Origin: Termitomyces sp. T153
Taxonomy: Eukaryota; Basidiomycota; Agaricomycetes; Agaricales; Lyophyllaceae
DNA: 64,000 bases
NCBI GenBank assembly: GCA_018296165.2
Contig: JACKQL020000021.1
Location: 310,001 to 374,000, forward strand
Direction: 5' to 3'
Of this stretch, positions 11,576 to 23,128 are shown piece after piece. A model generated the notes under the pieces. It was not told the origin of the DNA. It did no database searches and saw only the letters and a list, made by a program, of their open reading frames with translations. The translations under genes were made by a program, and so were the position numbers. Each line of letters starts with the position of its first letter. Within the stretch, counting starts at the first letter, position 1.

Positions 11576-12697
11576 ATGTCTCTCCCCGAAGAGCTGCTCG
11601 AGCGCATCCTCGCGCACGTTGTCGCCGCGCCCCCGCCGCGCCCGCACTGGCTGCGGTCGCCCACCCGCCTTGCCTCGCTGTCTGTCTCGCGCCAGTTCCA
11701 CCGCATCGCCACGCCCCTGCTCTACCGCGTCATCCACCTCACCGACCCACGTGACGCCGCGCGCCTCCTGCACACGCTCCACGCCAGCCCGCACTACGCC
11801 CGCCACGTCCGCGAGCTCGTCGTGCACGGCCTCTGGTGCCCCGTCGTCGACATCCTCGGCCTTTGCCGGGGCCTGTCCAGCCTCGATCTGACGCTGGCCC
11901 TCGACGACGACGTGGACCTCGGCTGCGTCCTCGCACCGCTGACCGACATGCGCCATCTGACCGTGCGCAAGCCCGCCGGCGTCTACCTCAGCCTGCCCCG
12001 TGCGCGCGCCCTCATCGCCTCCCTCGCCCACGCAATCCCGTCCTGGCCCCACCTCGTACGCACCCCGTCTCCTCTGACTCTGACCCGCACTAATCTCCCA
12101 CAGCGCACCGCACACATCGCATTCAAGCTCTCCGACGACACCCCCACGTCCCCAACACTGCCCCCCCTATCCTTCGCTCCCCCCCCTGCCCAGCCCTCCA
12201 CCGGCCCCATCTCGTCCCTCGCCTCCGCACTCGCCGCCTCCCCCGCCCTCCACACATTCTCCACCCACCTCCCCTCCGTATGGAACACCGCCATCGCAAC
12301 CATCGCCTCCAACCCCGCCCTCCAGCGCATCGCCCTCGTTCAAAACACCCCAGCAGCAATTCCAGGCACAGGCCTCTTTCTCATGGAGGCCCGCCGCCAC
12401 CCGCGGCTCGCAGAGCTCATTGCCGCCGGAACCCCTATTATCAGATCACGTGCTCATACCCTTGGTACACGTGTCCCGCCTGCGACGACGACGACGACGA
12501 CGACGACCGCCGCCCCCGCGGCTAAACAACCCATCGGACTCGGTCTGCGCATCGACACGTCCGACGAGGCCATCAGTCCTGCGCTGCAATATGCGAGTCC
12601 TGTTGCTTCGACCGCCGGTGCGCGTGCCGTTAACCCCGCGTGGATGGGCCCTGTCAGGGGCGCATCTGTGAAGTGCAAGGGGAAGCGGAGGCGGTAG
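11576..12697 (+). CDS. F-box-like domain protein, predicted one intron
   Basis: The N-terminus carries an F-box-like motif (LPEELLERILAHVV at residues 3-16), followed by an SRQFHRIATPLLYRVIHL phrase typical of Agaricomycete F-box proteins. Such proteins usually link substrates to SCF ubiquitin ligases through Skp1. The rest is leucine-rich, loosely LRR-like, with a Pro/Ser-rich linker, a poly-Thr tract made by a GAC/ACG triplet repeat (about 12482-12510) and a basic KCKGKRRR tail. I start at 11576 because the F-box begins two residues after that Met; the upstream in-frame extension lacks family features. A 48-nt phase-0 intron is likely at 12056-12103 (GTACGC donor, CTAAT branch, CACAG acceptor). 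Its length is a multiple of three and it has no stop, so it is easy to miss. The spliced protein would have about 357 residues. Confidence 0.75.
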   Translation: MSLPEELLERILAHVVAAPPPRPHWLRSPTRLASLSVSRQFHRIATPLLYRVIHLTDPRDAARLLHTLHASPHYARHVRELVVHGLWCPVVDILGLCRGLSSLDLTLALDDDVDLGCVLAPLTDMRHLTVRKPAGVYLSLPRARALIASLAHAIPSWPHLVRTPSPLTLTRTNLPQRTAHIAFKLSDDTPTSPTLPPLSFAPPPAQPSTGPISSLASALAASPALHTFSTHLPSVWNTAIATIASNPALQRIALVQNTPAAIPGTGLFLMEARRHPRLAELIAAGTPIIRSRAHTLGTRVPPATTTTTTTTAAPAAKQPIGLGLRIDTSDEAISPALQYASPVASTAGARAVNPAWMGPVRGASVKCKGKRRR

Positions 12698-12934
12698 GGA
12701 TGATGATTGCAATCATGATGATGATGATGGAATGGATAGATACCCCATGTTAACCCCCCCTTGCCACTGCCGTTGTACGATCACGACCGCGCTACAAGTA
12801 TTCTTTATGTATCTACGCATGGCTGCACGACTTTTATTGTATGTCTTTTCTGTGTATATAGGTAGAGCTCTTTTATATTACTTTACCTTACTGTTTCTTC
12901 TTTCGAGCACTTGTCTTCTTTTCCTTGCTCTCCT

Positions 12935-13760
12935 TGAGTTGAGTAGCACGGGCCGTGGCGTGGATCACCGCCCCGCGTCACGGTTCGGACCGGCGGGGAG
13001 ATGTTCTAATATGATATGATACTTGTTCATGTCAGTTTCACATCCCCGGGGTACTAGTAATACACGAATCTGCAGTATGTCGACAGACGGCGATGTACCC
13101 GGCGAAGGTTCCACGTTGGACAAAGACACGCATCGACCTCTCAGATTGTCGCAGAAACTAAGGAAATGACTCTTTTTTCTTTTTCTTCTTCTCCTTTCTT
13201 TTTTGTGCGGATAATCTTCGGGCTAGTACACGCTGTGTACCTTCTTATCATTGACCACGTCTCACAAAGTTTTTTGGTTTTTTGGTTTTTTTTTTTTTTT
13301 TGTTCGTCTTCTGTGGCAAAAAATGCACGATAAAATAGATCTAAATTGACTTGGAGAATGTAGAATGTAGAATGGTTTTTACTGCCGGTGGGGTCAGGGT
13401 TGGAGCTTGTTTGTTTGTTTGTTACGATTTTCAAATGTGGTTGATGTTCACCCTGTTTGATTGGATGGATCACCAGCATCATCATATCGAAATATGATTT
13501 TGCTGATCGTGGAGGGCGCGGGTATCATGATTGGAGGCTAGAGCTAAGTCAACGAGTACAGTGCTGATGCAGGGCCCCGCAGAGCCCAGGCCCAATACCG
13601 AATCCCAATATCGAGGCTCAGGCTCAAGCTCAAGCTTGGACTTGGGCCTGGGCTTACATCAGGAAACTCTGAAATTGGAGTTGCTTACTACTAGTGTTCG
13701 TTGTTCGTCGATTGACACACAGCTGGTACAACATGCTACAGTCACCATCCCATTACTCTA
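12935..13760 (+). repeat. R1-related mosaic repeat copy
   Basis: Blocks of R1 occur here in a rearranged form. The TAGCACGGGCC, GAGATGTTCTAAT and TATGATATGATA phrases come first, then the CGACCTCTCAGAT...CGCAGAAACTA block (as at 39490). After that come the AATGCACGATAAAAT, ACCCTGTTTGAT and GGATCACCAGC blocks, then the GC-rich palindromic module near 13570-13665, then the GTTGCTTACTACTAGTGTTCGTTG phrase that is the retrotransposon target in the full R1 copies. Here that phrase is uninterrupted (about 13680-13705), which gives an empty-site reference. Confidence 0.7.
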
Positions 13761-13761
13761 A

Positions 13762-14059
13762 CTGAAAGTAATAGTAATTCACGACATAACCTTGCCTAGT
13801 ACTCACACCCCCAAAAATCTGCGAGGAAAGCCCCAAGACCCAAACCTACATGAATGACAAATGGACGCCTAATTACATTAGAGGAGTAGAGTACATACAT
13901 TACTTTACCCCTGCGTCGTAGCCTGCATTGCGGCTGTGGCTTGCCGGCGGTATACATACATAAAATTCATCCATTCATTCATTCTTTGAGGTACACTTGG
14001 GTAGCACGGGCCGAGCCGGAGGATCACTGCTGAGATGTTCTAATTTGATATGATATGAT
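13762..14059 (+). repeat. 5'-truncated LINE 3' end or LINE-dependent SINE, copy 1
   Basis: It begins at CTGAAAGTAAT and runs through ACATAACCTTGCCTAGTACTC, TGCGAGGAAAG, GGAGTAGAGTACAT, TTACTTTACCCCTGC and GGCTTGCCGGCGG to an ATTCATTCATTC tail at about 13970-13987. A shared post-tail phrase follows (GTACACTTGGGTAGCACGGG and GAGATGTTCTAAT). A second copy at 30606-30890 shares the same order from end to end. No protein is encoded. Confidence 0.7.
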
Positions 14060-14883
14060 ATGATCCTTATCCATGTCAATTTCATATCCCCGTGTAGGGT
14101 ACTACCGATACACGAGTGTGCAGTATGATGATACCTCCTTAGTAGTATGTGTATGCATTCAGCATGATGATCTGCGTGCGCATCTGCAACATCTACGGTA
14201 TCACGATTGGAGGCTGGAGCTGGTTGAACGAGTACAGTGGTGATGCAGGGCCCAGCAGAGCCCAGGCCCGATATTGAAGCCCAATATCAAAGCTCAGGCT
14301 CAGGCTCGGGCTTGGGCCTGGGCTTACATCAGGAAAATCTGAAATTGATGGTGGACACCCTGGTACACATTTCAAAAAAGTTTTTCTTTTTTTTGTGGCA
14401 AGAATGCATGATGAAATTCTAAATTGAGTGTATGTGGAATGTTTTTACTGGGTGTTTGTCTGGTGTCATATAGACTTGATTGGAGCTTATTTGGTTGTTT
14501 GTTACAATTTCAGAATAGTTAACCCTGTTTAATTGGATGGATCACCAGCCGTCACCATCCCATCAAGATATGATTTCGCTGATCATGATATGATTGATTT
14601 GTTGGGAATCTTCCTTATCGCAGTTTCAGCTTTCACATCGATGATATCGATACCTCCCTAGTAGAAGTATACATATAATAATGATTAACGGTGCGATATA
14701 GACTATAGCTAGTTCCATTCCAACCGTCAACCGTCAACCTCAGCCTAGATGGCGTGAAGCACAAATGCAATGAATGTGTCACTACATCGGTGTCTTGGCT
14801 TGAACTTCGAATTCAAATCCACAGGCACCTCAATGAGAACTGGATACTGTACAGCTACAGTCAGAGTTGCTTACTACGAGTGT
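14060..14883 (+). repeat. R1 copy A, left half (5' of the gypsy insertion)
   Basis: Colinear with 33507-34336. Shared blocks include ATCCTTATCCATGTCA, GATTGGAGGCTGGAGCT, a GC-rich palindrome, ATCAGGAAAATCTGAAATTGATGG, GTGTCATATAGA, GTTAACCCTGTTT, GGATCACCAGCC and CAGCTACAGTNAGAGTTGCTTACTAC. The palindrome has AGCCCAGGCCC at 14259-14269 and its exact reverse complement at 14314-14324, with an inner GATATTG/CAATATC hairpin. R1 is noncoding. The last five bases (AGTGT, 14879-14883) are the gypsy target duplication. Confidence 0.75.
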
Positions 14884-15111
14884 TGTAGTGCAAATTTTGG
14901 CGCTCGTGTCGATCCGACGCGAGCGCGCTTTATTACTCACTACTAATTACTCAAGCTATCTGCTTATTTCTTTAGATTTAAATTTGATTATCTTAGTATA
15001 TAAATACTTGATCTGTAGATAGTGAAGATTTGACAAGTTTTAAATTGTTACTTCGGAGTCCCCCTCAGAAGAAAGTGTAACGACATTGGAATAACATCCA
15101 TTGGCGTTACA
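14884..15111 (+). repeat. Gypsy 5' LTR
   Basis: 228 bp, beginning TGTAGTGC and ending GCGTTACA. A TATATAAAT box at about 14997-15005 is the likely Pol II promoter element. It keeps more CpG sites than the 3' LTR. Confidence 0.9.
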
Positions 15112-15426
15112 TATTTTTAACAACAAAGACTAGTTCTATCTACAACACACCAAACCGCTTTCGTCGCCAGGGCCGTCTCGGAGTGCACCCAAGATCATCC
15201 TCACCGTCGAAGGCAATCAAACCCAAAACCTGAAGCGACTAGAACCAAAACTCAGACTGCTAGAGTCACCCGTAGCAATGCCCAACAGGCAGCGCTAGGC
15301 CCAGAGGGTCCGGGTGGCAGCAGGGGCCCAGAGGGTCGAGATTGCGATGGCCCAGAGGGTCTAGCTGAATCGGGAGGGGTTGTCAATCAGAACGACGACC
15401 CTGAACAACGTAGAGTACGCACCGAT

Positions 15427-17346
15427 GTGGGTTATAGTACACCCCCTGGTCGTAATACAAATGATTTGCCCAACGTGGGCTCGTATCAAAACCGGAACAT
15501 GAGTGGAGACGCTGACGGAACGTCGAGCGAATCCAACGATGTCACATCTGTGACTAAGTATGGGTTGAGTCCAGCTAAGTGGAACAACGCGTACGAAACT
15601 CCTACCCGAGGTGGTAGGGCGAGATCTGCTAGCCTCGGGGCTTCACCCCGATATGGAGCCGGCAATGAGGACAGGGAACAACTGATTGCTGAGGCCAGGA
15701 GGGCGGTTGAGGTATCCCATGCTAATACAGCTCGAGTCGAACGCGGACTCAAGATTCTGGAAGGCCAAGCATCAGCTGCTAAGAAAACTGATGACACCAG
15801 CCAGAAAGAAATGAGGGATAAGGGCAAAGGGCCTGATCCCAGAGAATGGGGAGCAACCCAACTCTCCAATGGGGAAATGGACCCTGATGAACAACAAGTC
15901 AGGTTCGAACTCGCTAAGGCAGAGGAAAATGTTCACGAACCAAACCGTAATAAAAAGGCCAAGGCGCCTATGAACCCAAACAGCTCGGAAAGTGAAGGAG
16001 CGAGTGATTCTGACCCCGATACAAAGGGGATGAGCAGACGTCAGCTGAAGAAAGAGATAAAAGCATTGAAACATTTGGCAAAGATGAAAAATGACACTCA
16101 CCGTGTCAAGAGAGAGAGACAATTGGCAACCCCAATGTCAAACGATATGAAAGAACTGATCACCAAATCTACTGAGGGTCGGTCTAAGCCAGGGAAGAAG
16201 TTAGTGAGAACTAGTGAACAGTTTGAGGAACACACGTACCTCGGGAAAGCTTTCAGGGATATCAGTGAGGAACCTGACCCTGATGACAGCGATGACGACA
16301 AATCCAAATCGAGTAGCGATGATGATGATGAGTCCAGCGCTAACAATGACCCTGGCACAAGTGATGAGGAATCAGGCATGGAGCTCATGCCTAAGAAAAC
16401 AGAGAGTAAGAAAAAGGGTATGAAGATGAGGAAAACGAAAACTCACGACGGTTATGAGAGTGAGAGGGCAACCCGAGTAAAACCCACAGCACCAGAGAAA
16501 TATGATGGCACTCCAGACGCTGTAAGGTTCTATCAATTTGTTAATCAGAGTGTGAGGTATTTGGAAAGAGGTAGAGTACCTCAATGGGATCACATTGCAG
16601 AAATAGCAAACTACCTGAAGGGAAAGGCTTATAAGTTCTTCTTGACAAATGTGTCAATGGAGATGGAACGATGGACGGTACCCAAATTCTTCAAAGGATT
16701 GTTCAATGCTTGTTTTCCGCCTACATTCCGCATGAAGCAGATGGACAAATTAGACAGCCTAACACAGGGATCGATGACCGTTAACGAATACACATCGGAA
16801 CTAAAGGTTCTCTACAAAATAGTGGGGTATACACATAAGCGAGAGAAAGTAAGGAAATTGTGGCGAGGGCTCGTACCTTGCTTGAGGACTTGCTTATTTG
16901 AGATAGGATACGATCCCGAAAGATCTAAGTGGGCTGAGCTTGTCGATGCCGCTGAAACTCTAGAGATAGCTCGAATGATGGGCCGCGATGAAGACCGGCC
17001 TGGAAGGAAAAACTCTGGAAGGGATGGTAAGAGGGCTGACAGAGAAGATAAAAGGGAAGGTGGAAGTACTTCTGTGAATAGCGCCTCGATACAAAAATCA
17101 AAGTCCAAAGGCAACGGAAACAAGCGAAAGGATGATGCTGGGAAGGAGAAGAAGAAAAAGCTCAGCAAAGAGGAAGAGGAGAGGTACATGAAGGAAGGGA
17201 GATGTTTCAAATGTGGCAAAGTGGGGCACATCTCACGTCATTGCCCAGACAGTTCACACATTAGTGGCTCTGGTGAAGGCCAAGGCCCGCCGGGGTTAAG
17301 AAGCAATGCAGCTACTATTAGTAATGAGGAGGTAAACAGGCTTTGA
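15427..17346 (+). CDS. Gypsy gag polyprotein
   Basis: A 639-codon frame that forms the particle shell and binds element RNA. Residues 1-250 are charged and low complexity, with Asp/Ser-rich acidic patches near 280-310. A retrotransposon gag capsid region follows at about residues 350-510 (an EKYDGTPDAVRFYQF start and a LWRGL motif). A Lys/Arg/Glu-rich linker then leads to one CCHC knuckle, CFKCGKVGHISRHC, near residue 597. The start is uncertain: in-frame sequence upstream is closed by a TGA near 15367, and a GGCCCAGAGGGTC phrase is repeated three times at 15298-15360, so the native N-terminus may have been further left. The TGA ending this frame (17344-17346) could itself be a decayed CGA. 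Confidence 0.75.
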   Translation: MGYSTPPGRNTNDLPNVGSYQNRNMSGDADGTSSESNDVTSVTKYGLSPAKWNNAYETPTRGGRARSASLGASPRYGAGNEDREQLIAEARRAVEVSHANTARVERGLKILEGQASAAKKTDDTSQKEMRDKGKGPDPREWGATQLSNGEMDPDEQQVRFELAKAEENVHEPNRNKKAKAPMNPNSSESEGASDSDPDTKGMSRRQLKKEIKALKHLAKMKNDTHRVKRERQLATPMSNDMKELITKSTEGRSKPGKKLVRTSEQFEEHTYLGKAFRDISEEPDPDDSDDDKSKSSSDDDDESSANNDPGTSDEESGMELMPKKTESKKKGMKMRKTKTHDGYESERATRVKPTAPEKYDGTPDAVRFYQFVNQSVRYLERGRVPQWDHIAEIANYLKGKAYKFFLTNVSMEMERWTVPKFFKGLFNACFPPTFRMKQMDKLDSLTQGSMTVNEYTSELKVLYKIVGYTHKREKVRKLWRGLVPCLRTCLFEIGYDPERSKWAELVDAAETLEIARMMGRDEDRPGRKNSGRDGKRADREDKREGGSTSVNSASIQKSKSKGNGNKRKDDAGKEKKKKLSKEEEERYMKEGRCFKCGKVGHISRHCPDSSHISGSGEGQGPPGLRSNAATISNEEVNRL

Positions 17347-17487
17347 GGAACTAACGAGATATCTACGTTGGGTATACGACTACGAGTAGCTTCTATGCTC
17401 ATGGAACCTATCCTAGTTGAAAGGGCCCCAAGGGGATGACCAAACTGGAGGAGAAAACGTCGACCTCAGGGGAGAGCAGAGAAGTTA

Positions 17488-20400
17488 GTGATCATGACTG
17501 AACTTGATGTTGAAAGCATCGACTTACCATTCCCGAAACGCTGTGAAACAATAGCTGACCCGTATGCTACGCAAGCAGAATACTTGCTAAAGACCCAAGC
17601 ACCATACCCAGGGGATGAGATATTTACGCAAATGAAAGGATGGCAATTCTGTGCGTACAGAATTAGTGAAACACAATATGTGATCATGGATCAGCTAAGG
17701 AACACAGACCTGATTGTTGATGATTGGCTTGTAACCGGGGATGAATTCTCCTTGGTGCTTCACTACGTGATGACCCTGGCAAGCAAAAAAGGGGTTGACA
17801 TCAGCAGCGCCACGAGATGGAGAATGAAAAGAAAACTCACTGCCGGTCGAGGGCAGTTGATAGAGGACATTCTTGAAAGAGGACGGAGTTGATTCAATGA
17901 TAAGCGACCGGGTATAAACACTGTCAACAAGCGGTTTATCGTGAAACCAGTGACTTTGGACAACAAAATAGTATCTTACCAAGTCTGGGACTCAAAGCTG
18001 GCCTTGACCACTTTCCTCGACAACAAGCTGGCAATGCGCAAGGGATTTGACGTAAGAGAATGGTATGTGAAGCGGGCTTGCCATGAGGGGCAAAGTTTGA
18101 GGAACATATTGCTGGAACCTCTTGACCTGGGGCTATGGATGGAAACCCTGGAGAATTGTGATGAGTACAATGAGGTTGATGGCATGTTGGGGAGATTTCT
18201 CACCGGAATGGAGCTCGTTGGCCATACAATGGAAAATGCGGCGGAACTACAGATGTGTGCCGTGAAACCAAAGAACAAAAAGAGGAAACTCCAGGAGGAG
18301 CACCTTCACCATGACTTGGAGAGAAATGCATCTAAAGTCAACAACCCAGAACGTATGGTACACAAACCAATTGTCGTGGTAGTACATATAAATGGGAGCC
18401 CAGTTAGAGCCTTGTTGGATTTGGGATCCTTGGGGGATTTCGTATCTACGACGATTGTGAATCAGTTGAACTTGAAAAAGACTGAGTTAGACACACCTCT
18501 GAATGTTCAAATGGCTGCGAAGGGGTCTAGGTCTCGGATTAATTACGATGCTGTTGTGAGATTTCAGTATCAGAGTATAAATGAGGAGAGGAGGTTTGAT
18601 GTAATGAACCTCAGCAGGTACAATGCAATACTAGGTACCCCTTGGTTCTACCAGCACCAGGTCATGATTGGGTTCAATCCGACTCATGTAGTCATAGGAA
18701 GCAACACATCGTTGCCTCTAGTGGGTATGGAAGTGAACCAACTGGCCTCTAGAGCAATGCAATTAGAACAGGAGAGGTTTGATTTTGTAAGAGAGAACCT
18801 TCAAGAATATGCCAAACCAGCCTGTCAGAAGGCAGCGGAGAGCCCTTTACCTCCACTGCAAGCGATTAATCATGAAATTCCGTTAGTAGATGAATCAAAA
18901 GAGTATAGTTGGCGTCCGTCAAAGTGTCCAGAAGCATTGTTGCCGCAATGGGTAGCAAAAAAGGAAGCATATATTAAGACTGGGCGGTGGGAAGTGACAT
19001 CGGGTAGGAGCAGCGCACCAATGTTGTGTATCCCTAAACCTAGTTCTGGAGACCCACCTAAGCTGAGGATGGTGGTAGATCTAAGAGAACAGAATGCTAA
19101 TACAAAGAAAATGAGCTCACCTTTACCTGATATGGAGGGAATCTTGAGACAGGCTGCAAGAGCCAATTTTCGAACCTTGATCAATGGCCAAGACGCATAT
19201 GAACAGATCCGCGTGGTACCTGATCATGTTCCATGGATGACAGTAAACACACCTAGTGGGACTATGGTTAGCCATGTAGTACAACAGGGTGACTGCAACG
19301 TGCCGGCGACCTACCAGGCACTGAGGAATTACCTCTTTGCGGAGTTCTTGGGGAAATGGATGGACGTGTATCTCGATGACATAATCATATACTCAGAGAC
19401 CTTAGAAGAGCACGTTCAGCACGTCAAAGCCATTATAGATATAATGAAAAGAGAAAAACTATACCTTAGTGAATCAAAATTGCAGTTTCTGGCAAGGAAA
19501 TGAAGATCCTTGGGCGGATTGTCAACCTCAAAGGGATTCGAATGGACCCCAACAAAGTTGACACTCTCGAGTGTTGGAAGACACCCACTTTGCGTGCATT
19601 GCTGAAGAATTTCCTGGGTGCCGCTGGGTTTCTAGCGGATGATATCAACCGCGTAAGGATACCTATGGGAGTACTGCATGATTTAACATCAGATTCCATC
19701 CCATTTCAGTGGACGGAGACTCACCAACAAGCTTTCAATGAGATAAAAGCAAGAGCCACGGATTGCCGTGGTCACCATTGATGACCTCTCAATTACTCGC
19801 AAGGAGCGCCCAGAATCAACGTCGTAATGGATGGATGTGTAACCGGTGTGGCTGGAGTTGTAAGCCAAGGTGATGACTGGCAAAAGGCCAAGGTAGCAGC
19901 ATTCTACTCTGCAAAACTAAATCCTGCTCAACAGCATTATCCTGTGCATGAGATCGAGTGCCTAGCTGGGATAGAAACTATGCTGAGACATCAGGACATC
20001 CTGCAAGGAGCAAAGTTTTATTGGTATATGGACCATGAGGGCCTGATAAGGCTGTTGAAACAAAAGAATCTGTCTCCTAGGCAATCCAGGTGGATGGAGA
20101 AGCTGTCCATGTTCAATTTTGAGGTGATTTATGTTCCAGGATCTGAGAATATATTAAGCGACACATTATCGAGGATATATTCAAATGACGCACCGGGCAC
20201 CATTTGTGCCGGGTCTGAGTACACTCAATTTGATGATTTGGATGTGGGACCCACTGGAGAACTTATCAGACCGGTATTGGCTGGAATGGAGGGCGCGTTG
20301 TCTGCGCTAGGAAAGCCTGTGGTCGTCGGAACGGAGGGCATGTCTGTTTCCTTCATTGGTGAGCTGGAAGTCAGTAACCCAGGTGGTGGTGAGGAGGCTG

Positions 20401-22034
20401 GAGGCAATACCCTGTTCCAAAAGCCTGAGACTGGTGCACCTGTGAGGCGGTCATCCAGATTCGCTGAAAAATTGAAGACCGCTGTCCAACACAATGTGAT
20501 CGTTGATAGTCCTCCGCAGAGTGAAGGAATAGAGGGCGGGAATAGGGATACAGTTGTTGTTGAACAAGTGCCGGTGCAGGCCAAGAAAATGAACAAGCGA
20601 GATAACAAGTGGAACAACCCTGAGATCAGTCAGGGTAAAGTGTCAGGAACAAGTGAAGTCAAAAACGATGATGATGATGGAGGGAAATCAGATGATGAGG
20701 AGTCATCTGACCAACAACCAACAGACACAATTGACTTACTGGACAACTTAGATATTGTAGAACTCGTAAAATACAAGTACAATGATGATAAAATGATGAA
20801 ATATATTTATATGGCACCAGGAGAACATAAGAAATTTGTAGTCGACCAGAAAGAGGGATTATTGTATCTGAAAGAGGAGGAACAACTTCAACTATGCATA
20901 CCGGATATAATGTATGGCAAACGGAGGTTACGAGAGGCTATAATTCGAGATGTACATTCAGTACTTGCTCATCTGGGACCGAAGAAAACCTATGATTATC
21001 TGAGAAGCCAGGTGTGGTGGAAAACTCTATTGGGAGATGTCCTAAAATATTGTGATAGCTGCATGACGTGTAAGCGCAGCAAACCAAACAACCAGAAGCC
21101 GAGAGGCTTGTTAAACCCTTTGGACGTACCGGCAGTGCCTTGGGAATCAATTGGGATAGATTTCGTAGGGCCACTACCTGTGGCTACCAACCATGATGGA
21201 GAATTTGATGCAATTACGGTTGTGATCAACCTACACTCTGCAATGGTCCATTTAATTCCAAGTCATTGTAATTACGCAGCTAAAGATGTAGCGGAATTAG
21301 TGTTCTCTGAAATCTATAAACTACACGGCTTACCAAGAGCAATTGTGAGTGACCGTGATCCGTTATTCAACAGTAAGTTCTGGCGAAGGCTACATGAGTT
21401 GATTGGCATGAAATTGAATATGTCAAGTGCCTACCATCCTCAGTCTGACGGTGCCACCAAGAGAGCGAACAGAACAGTTACACAAATGCTAAGGTCTTGT
21501 ATCGATGACAACCAGAAGGATTGGGTAATGAAGTTACCAGCCATCAAGTTTGCCATAAATTGTGCCAGGTCTGAGAGTATGGGGTTCGCTCCATTCTTCT
21601 TGAATACAGGCAGAATGCTGAGATCTATGATATGGGATTATAGAGAACCATTAGAAAAGGAGTACTCAGGAGTATGCACCTTTGCCCAGCAAATGAAACT
21701 AGCCATAATGAAAGCACACGATAGCATCATTGCTGCCCGGGTAAAGCAAACACGAGGAGTGAACAGAAGACAGATACCAGCGGAATTTGAAGAGGGAGAC
21801 TTTGTATATGTGTCCACTAAGAACATTACGATGCCAAAAGGGTTAGCTCAAAAACTATCACCTAAATTCATAGGGCCATACCGAATTACTAAGGCCAAGG
21901 ACAATGAATCATTTGAACTGAATCTATCTCCGTCTCTGAAAAGAAGGGGAATTCATAATGTTTTCCATGCTTCGCTGCTCAGAGAACATGTACCGAACGA
22001 TGATAGATTATTTCCTGGCCATCTAGATACTTAG
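17488..22034 (+). pseudogene. Gypsy pol (protease, RT, RNase H, integrase), inactive
   Basis: The frame is continuous apart from damage. The protease Asp-Ser-Gly is Asp-Leu-Gly at 18418-18426 (TCG to TTG). RT keeps YLDD at 19369-19380. RNase H follows in about 19830-20170 (MDGCVTGVAG, YMDHEGL). Integrase has the H-H-C-C zinc part near 20950-21080, first Asp in GIDFVGP, second in VSDRDPLF, but the expected Glu after DGAT is Lys (AAG, 21459-21461). Stops are TGA at 17890-17892, TGA-TGA at 19779-19784 and TAG at 22032-22034; a frameshift lies near 19497-19500. The TGAs fit CGA decay. Loss of both protease and integrase catalytic residues makes this copy dead. Confidence 0.85.
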
Positions 22035-23087
22035 ATATTTGAAGCAGATGGAGAAGACAGAGAATGGGCAGTGGATCAGATTGTGGCACACTCAGGCGCA
22101 AGAAAAGGAGCATTGTTCGAGATATTGTGGAAGTTGGGAGACAAGTCCTGGCTACCCTACGCTCAAATAAGTCACCTGAGAGCTCTAGATGAGTACTTAG
22201 AGGCCATGGGAATTGATTTGATTACTAACCTGCCCAAAGGTTCTGGAACTCCTCCTAAAAGTGATCTGCAAATATTTTTGGGATCAATAAAATTTACTCT
22301 TGACTTCGACAATGATCTATCCTCGGACTTCAAATCATCTTCTGCTATGGCTGTACCAGTCCCTGAAGTCCTGAACGATCCTCCAATTGCTACTGGAGGA
22401 TGTGATCCAAGTCGAGCTACCACAGCTACTAGCAAGCTAGCCAACCCGAAGAATAATGTAGGAGGAAACAAGTTTCTCTTTCAAGAGATAAACGGACGTG
22501 ACTACCAGTACCCTTCCTGAGCTGACCACAACTCAATGCTGACGGTCATTCCGCCTCTCATGCATTTGAACTTGCAATTTGACGCCGCTGCCCGCCAGGG
22601 TCGAATTAAGGACGATTGTTTCGTACCCGCCGGCTATTTTGACTTTGCCGATGTGATGAACTCCGACAAGGACTGCAAATGGGGACTCAGTATATTTTAT
22701 GATGGGAAGTGGACTCCTGTCAAGAAACAGCTGTCATGGCGCAATATCTCCATCGACTACCCTGACAACAATGCCATCAACAACCTTGAATACATTTTGG
22801 GGACGTTCGTTGACCTGATTTCTCGTCAGTACAGCAAGGACTTTGCCGATAAATGCTTGCTCGCTTATCATACGTCTATCGACTTACACACGGAGGTCAC
22901 GGCACTCAAGGACAAGGTGAAAAGGTTGGAGGAGGCTCCTGTCACTCGAGGATGTTACAACCCATATGGACCGATCTACGGGAAGTCCAAGAAGATATCT
23001 AAGAAGCAGACCGCTTACTCCACTGGGGAATCGATGAATGTGGATGCCGGGAGCTCTGGGATGATGCCTCTGGTCAAGGATATGTAA
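22035..23087 (+). pseudogene. Gypsy chromodomain plus unusual C-terminal extension
   Basis: Same frame as pol after the 22032 TAG. First comes a chromodomain-like segment (EWAVDQIVAHSG, FEILWKLGDKSWLPY, ISHLRALDEYLE; about 22065-22205). Chromodomains on gypsy integrases guide insertion to marked chromatin. A further TGA at 22518-22520 separates this from a 183-codon block (22536-23087) in the same frame, with a WGLSIFYDGKWTPVKK motif and a short heptad-like DLHTEVTALKDKVKRLEE segment that could form a coiled coil. No transmembrane segment is seen, so an envelope is unlikely. I do not recognise the last block; it could be a displaced gag-like or host-derived domain. Confidence 0.6.
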
Positions 23088-23128
23088 TTGGGCAAGTAGT
23101 GATGTCAAGTTGACATCAGGAGGGCGTA

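Noticed and set aside
11387..12115. 242-codon antisense frame over the F-box-like gene
   Set aside because: High-GC antisense shadow with repetitive Gly/Arg/Glu composition; the plus strand carries the F-box motif.
22536..23087. Envelope gene of the gypsy element
   Set aside because: No signal peptide, transmembrane segment or glycosylation-rich ectodomain is visible.
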